Shown here: piece after piece, positions 24,461 to 29,995 of the stretch
How the letters are laid out: every line of letters starts with the position of its first letter
Position numbering within the stretch: the first letter of the stretch is position 1
NCBI GenBank assembly: GCA_002309615.1
Contig: DBXT01000020.1
Coordinates: forward strand, 42,194 to 72,188
Length of the DNA stretch: 29,995 nt
Reading direction: 5' to 3'
From: Bacteroidales bacterium UBA1205
GTDB lineage: Bacteria; Bacteroidota; Bacteroidia; Bacteroidales; WCHB1-69
Position numbers and translations under genes: made by a program
The notes under the pieces: model-generated
What the model was told of the DNA's origin: nothing
Databases searched by the model: none
The model's input: only the letters and a program-made list of their open reading frames with translations

Positions 24461-25600
24461 ATGGATTTTAGTTTAAGCAATACAGAAAAACTTTTTTTGC
24501 AGATGATACGTTCATTTGCAGAAAACGAAGTAAAACCATTGGCTGCAGAAGTGGATGAACAAGAACGTTTTCCCATGGAGACGGTCGAAAAAATGAGAAA
24601 AATAGGTCTGTTCGGCATTCCCGTACCTAAAGAATACGGCGGACAAGGCGGTACCAATCAAATGTATTCCATGGCGGTGGAAGAACTCTCACGAGTATGT
24701 GCCACCACAGGAGTGATAGTATCGGCTCACACTTCTTTATGTGTAGCTCCTATATTGGAAAACGGAACAGAAGAGCAAAAACAATATTATTTGCCCAAAT
24801 TAGCCTCCGGAGAATGGCTGGGAGCTTTCGGCTTGACCGAGCCCAACGCCGGCACCGATGCTGCCATGCAGCAGACTACTGCCGTTTTGGACGGCGACGA
24901 ATGGGTGCTCAACGGCAACAAAATATTTATCACCAACGCCGGCTATGCCCATGTGTATGTGATTTTTGCCATGACAGATAAATCCTTGGGAACAAAAGGT
25001 ATTTCCGCATTTATAGTGGAAAAAGACACCCCCGGATTCACCTTCGGTAAAAAAGAGAAGAAAATGGGTATCCGTGGCTCTGCCACTTGCGAATTGATAT
25101 TTGAAAACTGTCGCATTCCTAAAGCCAACCTCCTGGGTAAAGAAGGAAAAGGCTTCCCTATTGCCATGAAAACATTGGACGGCGGTCGTATAGGCATCGC
25201 CTCTCAAGCACTCGGCATTGCACAAGGCGCTATGGACGAAACCATACGTTATACCAAAGAACGTAAACAATTCGGCAAAGCCATAGCAGCCTTCCAAAAC
25301 ACCCAATTCCAAATGGCAGACCTGGAAACAAAAGTGCAAGCAGCCCGCCTGTTGGTGAGAAGTGCCTCTTATAAAAAAGATATGGGAATACCTTATTCCG
25401 CCGATGCTGCCATGTGCAAACTTTTTGCCGCTCAAACAGCCATGGAAGTAACCACCAAAGCAGTGCAATTCCACGGCGGATACGGATACACAAGAGAATA
25501 TCCTATAGAAAGAATGATGAGAGATGCCAAAATTACCGAAATATACGAAGGTACTTCCGAAGTACAACGTATGGTAATAGCCGGTAAATTATTTAAATAA
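24461..25600 (+). CDS. bcd: Short-chain acyl-CoA dehydrogenase, probable butyryl-CoA dehydrogenase
   Basis: 379-aa FAD-dependent acyl-CoA dehydrogenase. Visible motifs: GIPVPKEYGGQGG (52-64); the flavin/substrate segment GAFGLTEPNAGTDA (about 126-139); FITNAGYAHVYVI (about 156-168); TKERKQFGKAIAAFQ (about 265-279); and FHGGYGYTREYPIERMMRDAK (about 336 onward). The catalytic base is Glu363 in EIYEGTSEVQ, the position used by short- and medium-chain enzymes. In butyrate producers Bcd reduces crotonyl-CoA with an EtfAB partner, often by electron bifurcation; no etf genes lie in this window. It is the last gene of the operon, which stops at the hairpin at 25620-25654. Confidence 0.93.
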   Translation: MDFSLSNTEKLFLQMIRSFAENEVKPLAAEVDEQERFPMETVEKMRKIGLFGIPVPKEYGGQGGTNQMYSMAVEELSRVCATTGVIVSAHTSLCVAPILENGTEEQKQYYLPKLASGEWLGAFGLTEPNAGTDAAMQQTTAVLDGDEWVLNGNKIFITNAGYAHVYVIFAMTDKSLGTKGISAFIVEKDTPGFTFGKKEKKMGIRGSATCELIFENCRIPKANLLGKEGKGFPIAMKTLDGGRIGIASQALGIAQGAMDETIRYTKERKQFGKAIAAFQNTQFQMADLETKVQAARLLVRSASYKKDMGIPYSADAAMCKLFAAQTAMEVTTKAVQFHGGYGYTREYPIERMMRDAKITEIYEGTSEVQRMVIAGKLFK

Positions 25601-25619
25601 TATTAAAAAAATCACTTTT

Positions 25620-25654
25620 CAGGATGTGCTGCCTGATCAGCACATCCTTTTTTT
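25620..25654 (+). terminator. Intrinsic terminator of the lysine/butyrate cluster
   Basis: A perfect 11-bp stem (AGGATGTGCTG and complement) with a 6-nt loop CCTGAT is followed by seven T. It lies 20 nt after the bcd stop codon. Confidence 0.93.
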
Positions 25655-25674
25655 ATGATTGACAACAAAGGGGT

Positions 25675-26385
25675 ATGAAAATTTTTTATGGTCATAGTAA
25701 ACGGAAAACAATATCTATGTTGTTGCTGCTGTTGCTGTTTGTTTCCTGCGGAAAAACAACCAAAATAACGGGGGTCATCAGTAACAACCCGCAAAAATAC
25801 GCCATGCTGTATAAAATGCTGCCCTATGAGTTGGAATGGATGGATACCATACTGCTGGTGAACGGAAAATTTTCTTACCTCTTGCATCCTGACGAAATGA
25901 CGATATATGTGTTGCGATTCAACGATACCTGTTTTGCCTCCTTTGCCATGAATGCAGGCGAAAAGGTGCACATAGAGGCACAATATCCCGATATTAATCG
26001 TAGTATGAACATCCAAGGGAATGAAGAAACCCGATTGATGTTCCAAACACGACAACAATTGTTCGCTCTGGATGACAAAGTAAAAACCTTATCCGAACAA
26101 TTCAGGCAAAACAGCATGCCCATGGACAGCCTTAATCAACAGCTGATGACGGAATACGACACCTTGTATCAGGCTCATAAATGTTGGCTGAAGCAGTTTA
26201 TATTATCCCATCCTCAATATTTAGCTTCGCTTACAGCCTATTATCAAACATTGGGACGCAACGCCTTTTTCTCCGTGCCGGAGGACAGATACCTGCTGGA
26301 TACTTTGTACCGGCACCTATCCCTTGCTTATCCTAATTCTATGTATGTGCGTGATTTAGCAGAAAAATTGGGTTACAATGACTAA
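25675..26385 (+). CDS. Lipoprotein resembling the DUF4369 half of TlpA-like proteins
   Basis: 236-aa exported lipoprotein. The signal peptide (KRKTISMLLLLLLFVSCG) has a lipobox-like FVSC, with Cys24 as lipidation site. An internal ATG (MLLLLLL) 14 codons in is an alternative start. The next ~100 residues look like DUF4369 (KITGVISNN; MDTILLVNGKFSY), followed by a helical Gln-rich region. It ends with a segment, VPEDRYLLDTLYRHLSLAYP, that in Bacteroidota TlpA-like proteins directly precedes the thioredoxin domain. Here the protein stops there, so no CxxC thioredoxin domain is present. It overlaps nth by 8 nt. It may be a genuine stand-alone form or a shortened TlpA relative; function unknown. 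Confidence 0.72.
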   Translation: MKIFYGHSKRKTISMLLLLLLFVSCGKTTKITGVISNNPQKYAMLYKMLPYELEWMDTILLVNGKFSYLLHPDEMTIYVLRFNDTCFASFAMNAGEKVHIEAQYPDINRSMNIQGNEETRLMFQTRQQLFALDDKVKTLSEQFRQNSMPMDSLNQQLMTEYDTLYQAHKCWLKQFILSHPQYLASLTAYYQTLGRNAFFSVPEDRYLLDTLYRHLSLAYPNSMYVRDLAEKLGYND

Positions 26386-27031
26386 AAAAGAACGTTACCA
26401 CTATATCATCAATTATTTTAAGGAACATAATCCTCAAGCTGCCAGTGAATTACATTATAAGAATGCTTACGAACTGCTGGTGGCGGTGATATTGTCCGCA
26501 CAATGCACCGATAAAAGAGTGAATGAAGAAACCCCCAAGCTGTTTAAGACTTTTCCCACTCCCTATCAATTAAAACAGGCCTCCATAGAGGAGATATATG
26601 AATATATCAAACGCATATCCTATCCCAATAGTAAAGCCAAATATTTAAAAGGGATGGCAAGCATGCTCTGTGAGCAATTCAACGGAGTAGTGCCTTCCAC
26701 GGTGGAAGAGTTGCAGCTTTTGCCCGGAGTAGGGCGTAAAACCGCCAATGTGATAGCCTCCGTTGTATATCAAAAGCCGACAATGGCTGTGGACACCCAT
26801 GTGTTTCGTGTGGCCGCCCGCATAGGGTTGACCTATCAAGCCAAAACACCTTTGGAGACAGAAAAACAGCTGGTGCAAAACATTCCTGAAAAATACATCC
26901 CCATAGCCCACCATTGGCTGATACTGCATGGACGTTATGTGTGTACGGCACGCAAACCCCATTGCGATACCTGCGGCATTACCGCTGTGTGTAAATTTTA
27001 TGGTCAAAAACAAAAACAGGTGGCACTATGA
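26378..27031 (+). CDS. nth: Endonuclease III
   Basis: 217-aa base-excision repair glycosylase/AP lyase that removes oxidised pyrimidines. The helix-hairpin-helix LLPGVGRKTANVI has the Schiff-base Lys121, and MAVDTHVFRVAARIG has the catalytic Asp139, matching Lys120/Asp138 of the E. coli enzyme. The C-terminal [4Fe-4S] cluster ligands Cys189, Cys196, Cys199 and Cys205 have the exact C-x6-C-x2-C-x5-C spacing. Length is normal. It overlaps the lipoprotein gene by 8 nt and the truA start by 4 nt (ATGA), so the three genes are translationally coupled. Confidence 0.96.
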   Translation: MTKKERYHYIINYFKEHNPQAASELHYKNAYELLVAVILSAQCTDKRVNEETPKLFKTFPTPYQLKQASIEEIYEYIKRISYPNSKAKYLKGMASMLCEQFNGVVPSTVEELQLLPGVGRKTANVIASVVYQKPTMAVDTHVFRVAARIGLTYQAKTPLETEKQLVQNIPEKYIPIAHHWLILHGRYVCTARKPHCDTCGITAVCKFYGQKQKQVAL

Positions 27032-27786
27032 GGTATTTTGTTCATTTAGCTTATAATGGTGCCAACTATTACGGCTGGCAGCGCCAGCCGCAAAATATCA
27101 GCGTGCAGGAAAAAATGGAATACGCTTTCTCCATGCTCCTGAAAGAGGATATCAGCGTTATAGGAGCCGGAAGAACCGATACCGGCGTGCATGCACGCAA
27201 TTTTTATGCTCATTTCAATAGCGACAAAACTTTTACCCCCGACCAATGTGCGGAACTGACTTTTAGAATAAACGCCTTTTTGCCTGCCGACATAACCGTA
27301 TATGAAATTTTTGCGGTGAAACCGGAAGCACATGCCCGTTTCGATGCCATCAGTCGTACTTATCGTTATTATGTTTCCACCTGTAAAAATCCTTTTAATA
27401 CCGCCACGGCCTTCCATTTTTACAAGCCCTTGGATGTGAAGGCAATGAATGCCTGCTGTCGACGCTTGCCGGAATATGAAGATTTTACCTCTTTTTCCAA
27501 ATTGCACACACAAACCAAGACCAACTTATGCAACATCCACCACGCACTATGGATTCCACAGGGTGGAGGAGTGCTGATGTTCGAAATTACAGCCAATAGA
27601 TTTTTGCGGAATATGGTTCGTGCCATAGTAGGCACCCTTTTGGAAGTAGGTACCGGCAGAATTACCCAAGAGGAGTTTTGTGCCGTTATAGAAAAGAAAG
27701 ACCGCTGTGAGGCAGGTGTCTCCGTCCCGGCACACGCCTTGTTTCTGGAAAATATCGAATACAATTTTCCGCAATTGATAGGGTGA
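27028..27786 (+). CDS. truA: tRNA pseudouridine(38-40) synthase TruA
   Basis: 252-aa pseudouridine synthase acting on positions 38-40 of the tRNA anticodon arm. The catalytic aspartate is Asp51 in the signature GAGRTDTGVHA (46-56). The N-terminal YNGANYYGWQRQPQ (9-22) and the second-half motifs HARFDAISRTYRYY (about 102-115) and NRFLRNMVRAIVGTLLEVG (about 190-208) are all present. Length is standard. It starts within the nth stop codon. No simple terminator directly follows; the repeat island begins about 20 nt later, and its long hairpin followed by T-runs could end the transcript. Confidence 0.96.
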   Translation: MRYFVHLAYNGANYYGWQRQPQNISVQEKMEYAFSMLLKEDISVIGAGRTDTGVHARNFYAHFNSDKTFTPDQCAELTFRINAFLPADITVYEIFAVKPEAHARFDAISRTYRYYVSTCKNPFNTATAFHFYKPLDVKAMNACCRRLPEYEDFTSFSKLHTQTKTNLCNIHHALWIPQGGGVLMFEITANRFLRNMVRAIVGTLLEVGTGRITQEEFCAVIEKKDRCEAGVSVPAHALFLENIEYNFPQLIG

Positions 27787-27807
27787 AACGGAATACCATT
27801 TCCACGC

Positions 27808-28214
27808 TTTTTCATTGAATGCCCGGGTGGTATGCTGTCGTTATACCGTAAAATAATCATTATAGGACAATATATGCAAAACCCTTGTTTTCTGCCACCT
27901 CTGGTGGCGGTTTTCTCGCGAAGCGGTTTTATTGTCAGAGGATGGACTAAAGGGAAGTGAGTGAAAAATTTAGCTGCAAAGCTTGCTTTGCAAGGAAATT
28001 TTACTCGCTTCCATGTCGTGCAACGAAAAACATCCTCTGACAGTTTTTTTAAATTTAAAAAAAACGCTTGTCATTAATTGTATATGCTTAAAAATGTAAT
28101 ACGTTCAGTATGATTTAACCATTCAGAACCATTTTACCTATAGCAACTATGACAAGACAAAACAGGCTTTGCTCCGCTCGCCTAGAAAACAAGGCTGGCG
28201 CCTTAGAAATCAAA
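27808..28214. repeat. Copy A of a ~407-bp direct repeat rich in hairpins
   Basis: About 90% identical by eye to copy B, 602-604 bp downstream. Ordered contents: a small hairpin GCCACC/GGTGGC (27894-27908); a long nested hairpin whose outer 11-bp arms are GTCAGAGGATG (27934-27944) and CATCCTCTGAC (28031-28041); an A/T-rich patch with seven T (28044-28050); a well-conserved 3' block containing GGCTTTGCTCCGCTCGCC (28166-28183); and a small hairpin AAGGC/GCCTT (28191-28204). No terminal inverted repeats, target duplication or transposase are seen. It could be a non-autonomous mobile element, a structured RNA gene or a regulatory DNA structure. Confidence 0.85.
27934..28050 (+). ncRNA. Candidate structured element: nested hairpin with U-run (copy A)
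   Basis: Outer stem of 11 perfect pairs; middle stem GGAAGTGAGT with ACTCGCTTCC (one G-U pair on the RNA) continued by AAAATTT/AAATTTT; apical stem TGCAAAG/CTTTGCA capped by the tetraloop CTTG, a known stable RNA loop. A run of seven T follows 2 nt after the outer stem, as at an intrinsic terminator. This could be an RNA, the terminator of truA, or a DNA hairpin; no promoter is evident inside the repeat. Confidence 0.4.
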
Positions 28215-28350
28215 GGATTCCGTAGTTCCCCTCTTTAGGGGGGCTAGGGGGATTTATTTATATCCGGATATGATACGGGTGTTGCCACACCCTGATAAAT
28301 TCCGAAATCATGGAAATATACCCCTGAATATACAAATTCCAACCGGATGC

Positions 28351-28374
28351 AGAGACGTTTCATGAAACGTCTCT
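28351..28374. repeat. 24-bp perfect palindrome between the two repeat copies
   Basis: AGAGACGTTT-CATG-AAACGTCTCT is its own reverse complement over 24 bp. Similar GAGACGTTnCATGnAACGTCTC palindromes are dispersed in many Bacteroidota and cyanobacterial genomes. A second hairpin (GGGTGT, loop TGCC, ACACCC) lies at 28277-28292. Confidence 0.8.
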
Positions 28375-28409
28375 ACAATAATACAATTATCATCATTCCT
28401 TTTTGAACA

Positions 28410-28816
28410 TTTTTCATTGAATGCTCGGGTGGTATGCTATCGTTATTCCATAAAATAATCATTATAGGATAGTATATGCAAAACCCTTGTTTTCTGCCAC
28501 CTGCGGTGGCTGTTTTCTCGCGAAGCGTTTTTCTTGTCAGAGGATGGTGTAAATGGGAAGTGAGTGAAAAATTTAGCTGCAAAGCTTGCTTTGCAAGGAA
28601 ATTTTACTCGCTTCCATGTCGTGTAACGATAAGCATCCTCTGACAGTTTTTTTAAATTTTAAAAAAAACGCTTGTCATTAATTGAATATGTCTAAACACG
28701 TAATAGGGTAAGTAAGATTTATCTATTCTGAACCATTTTACCTATAGCAACTATGACAAGACAAAACAGGCTTTGCTCCGCTCGCCTAAAAAACAAGGCT
28801 ATCGCCTTAGAAAACA
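28410..28816. repeat. Copy B of the ~407-bp direct repeat
   Basis: Same order of parts as copy A: hairpin GCCACC/GGTGGC (28496-28510, loop TGC instead of TCT), outer arms at 28536-28546 and 28634-28644, seven T just after, the conserved 3' block, and hairpin AAGGC/GCCTT (28795-28808, loop TATC instead of TGGC). A 69-nt stretch at the hairpin core (28555-28623) is identical to 27952-28020 in copy A. Stems are unchanged while loops differ. Confidence 0.85.
28536..28653 (+). ncRNA. Candidate structured element: nested hairpin with U-run (copy B)
   Basis: Same nested stems and CTTG tetraloop as copy A. The differences fall in the flanks between outer and middle stems (for example TGTAAAT against ACTAAAG, and AACGATAAG against AACGAAAAA), not in the paired arms. 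This pattern suggests that the fold is under selection or that the duplication is recent. Confidence 0.4.
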
Positions 28817-29049
28817 ATGGAAAAGAAATAGCATCCCCCTTATCCCCCTTGAAAGTGGGACTTCGTGATTTACAGGCAGTTATTGTATTTTTGTGTCGAT
28901 TTCCGTGCTAATAAAAATAACGTAAAACATTTGTAAACAAAGGATCCTGCCGTTCTTCCTTTAGAGAAGTGCCCGCAGGGAGGAAAATGCTTTTTTTATT
29001 TTTTTCTATTTCTAAAGATACATTAATATAAAATACAGCAAAAAATGTT

Positions 29050-29057
29050 ATCTTTGC
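29050..29057 (+). promoter_or_regulatory. -7 promoter box TATCTTTG for the polysaccharide export gene
   Basis: TATCTTTG, 28 nt before the GTG start. An in-frame ATG at 29046 lies upstream of and overlaps this box, so it is unlikely to be the true start. Confidence 0.65.
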
Positions 29058-29084
29058 AAATTGTATTTTATAAGTATTATCAGG

Positions 29085-29995
29085 TGAGTACAGCCATTAA
29101 AATAGAAAACGTAAGCAAACAATATCGTTTGGGTGTGATTAACACCGGAACCCTCAGCCATGATTTAAACCGTTGGTGGACAGTGAACATACGCCATAAG
29201 GAAGACCCCTACCTTAAGGTAGGCGAAACCAACGACCGTTCCACCAAGGGCAACAGCGAATATGTGTGGGCGCTCAAAGACATTAACATGGAAATAGAGC
29301 AGGGCGATGTAGTGGGTATTATAGGCAAAAACGGTGCCGGCAAGAGCACCTTGCTGAAGTTGCTCTCCCGCGTTACCAAGCCCACCACGGGCACCATCTC
29401 CTATTGCGGACGCATAGCCTCCTTGTTGGAGGTAGGCACCGGCTTTCACCCCGAGATGACAGGCCGGGAGAATATCTACATGAACGGAGCCATTATGGGA
29501 ATGAGCCGCGACGAGGTAAGCCGCAAGTTGGACGAGATAGTGGATTTTGCCGGCGTGGAACGCTATTTGGATACTCCCGTTAAACGCTACTCCAGCGGTA
29601 TGACCGTCCGTCTCGGCTTTGCCATTGCCGCCCACCTTGAACCCGAAATCCTCGTAGTAGATGAAGTTCTCGCTGTAGGCGACGCCGAATTCCAAAAAAA
29701 AGCCATAGGCAAAATGCAGGATGTCAGCAAGGAAGAAGGACGAACCGTGTTGTTTGTGAGTCATAATATGGCTGCGGTGAAGAGTTTGTGTAAAAGAGGT
29801 GTAATATTACAAAATGGAATGCTGGTAGACTCTGGTGATGTTGATACTATTGTAAGCCATTACCTGAAAGGAGATGGAAACATAGAGAATCATAAAGTAT
29901 GGAATACGCCTGAAGTAAAAAAAGAAGGTTTTGAACTATTGGAGATTGGTGTTAGAAAGGCAGATGGTAATTATGGCGATGTTATGAGAGTTGAC
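29085..29995 (+). CDS. Polysaccharide/O-antigen ABC transporter ATP-binding protein (partial, 3' end cut)
   Basis: ATPase subunit of a Wzt/TagH-type exporter that moves lipid-linked O-antigen or capsular polysaccharide across the inner membrane. About 303 codons are present before the window ends, with no stop. The N-terminus STAIKIENVSKQYRLG and the long insertion before Walker A (HDLNRWWTVN...KGNSEYVWALK) are typical of this subfamily. Walker A is GKNGAGKST (81-89), the signature RYSSGMTVRLGFAIA (169-182, with SSGM in place of LSGGQ), Walker B ILVVDEVLAVGD (189-200) and the switch histidine in VSHNM (225-229). Residues after ~245 begin the C-terminal substrate-recognition domain. I chose the GTG at 29085 because it follows the promoter box. 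It probably opens a surface-polysaccharide locus. Confidence 0.93.

Larger units (their letters stand above)
27787..29084. other. Non-coding repeat island between truA and the polysaccharide ABC gene
   Basis: About 1.3 kb without a credible gene. It holds two ~407-bp direct repeats (27808-28214 and 28410-28816), a spacer with a 24-bp perfect palindrome and other hairpins, and an inverted pair of G/C-run elements. A further stretch (28870-29040) contains TTTAGAGAAGTGCCCGCAGG, like interspersed repeats I associate with Bacteroidota intergenic regions. Reading frames here are short and in different frames in the two repeat copies, so they look non-coding. Confidence 0.8.

Noticed and set aside
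27934..28041. Integron attC site
   Set aside because: The outer arms GTCAGAGGATG/CATCCTCTGAC do not end in the required AAC/GTT core triplets, and no cassette genes or integrase are present.
27787..29084. CRISPR array or insertion sequence
   Set aside because: Only two long repeats, no short regularly spaced units, no cas genes, no transposase and no terminal inverted repeats.
29165..29764. 199-codon minus-strand frame opposite the ABC ATPase
   Set aside because: It lies fully antisense to a gene with intact Walker A, signature and Walker B motifs; its composition is that of a shadow frame.

Overview
The window looks like a chromosome segment from an anaerobic, amino-acid-fermenting member of the Bacteroidota, most likely Bacteroidales. 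Three things point there. Gene after gene is preceded by the Bacteroidota promoter element TAnnTTTG (TACCTTTG, TATCTTTG or TATATTTG) instead of an E. coli-like -10 box. The DNA is A+T-rich. The gene content is typical of the group: AtpZ with a bactofilin, an OmpH-like protein, lipoproteins, a lysine-to-butyrate cluster and a [2Fe-2S] protein of the kind found near FeFe hydrogenases. No rRNA, tRNA, CRISPR array or intact insertion sequence was found.

Layout. 1-2.1 kb: a thioredoxin-like ferredoxin gene (minus) diverges from a two-gene cassette (plus) made of an unrecognised acidic protein and a secreted formylglycine-generating-enzyme-like protein. A bidirectional terminator follows. 2.1-6.1 kb (minus): a probable operon reading, in transcription order, 145-aa membrane protein, mtaB, bactofilin, AtpZ, 151-aa membrane protein and a class I aminotransferase. 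6.3-7.6 kb (minus): a BadF/BcrA-type sugar kinase and a DUF486 membrane protein. 7.6-8.5 kb: a very A+T-rich region packed with TGTAAAT half-sites, then an HTH regulator. 8.8-14.1 kb (plus): recQ, a membrane-anchored OmpH/Skp-like protein, a MORN-repeat lipoprotein and asnB. 14.2-15.5 kb (minus): a small deaminase-like protein with Val in place of the catalytic Glu, then trpS. 15.6-25.6 kb (plus): a DUF362 ferredoxin protein and the lysine fermentation cluster kamB, kamC, kamD, kamE, atoA-like, crotonase, 3-hydroxybutyryl-CoA dehydrogenase and butyryl-CoA dehydrogenase, closed by a strong terminator. 25.7-27.8 kb (plus): a lipoprotein, nth and truA, overlapping end to end. 27.8-29.1 kb: a non-coding repeat island with two ~407-bp direct repeats full of hairpins. 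29.1 kb to the end: the start of a polysaccharide-export ABC ATPase gene, cut by the window.

How it works together. KamDE moves the terminal amino group of D-lysine or beta-lysine, and KamB and KamC are thought to reactivate it. Crotonase, Hbd and Bcd interconvert C4 acyl-CoAs to butyryl-CoA, and the CoA-transferase would release butyrate using acetoacetate. Several pathway genes (kamA, kdd, kce, kal, atoD, etfAB) are not in the window and must lie elsewhere if the pathway is complete.

Most worth a second look: the duplicated hairpin element at 27.8-28.8 kb, the operator-like array between the sugar kinase and the HTH gene, and the Glu-to-Val deaminase homologue cotranscribed with trpS.
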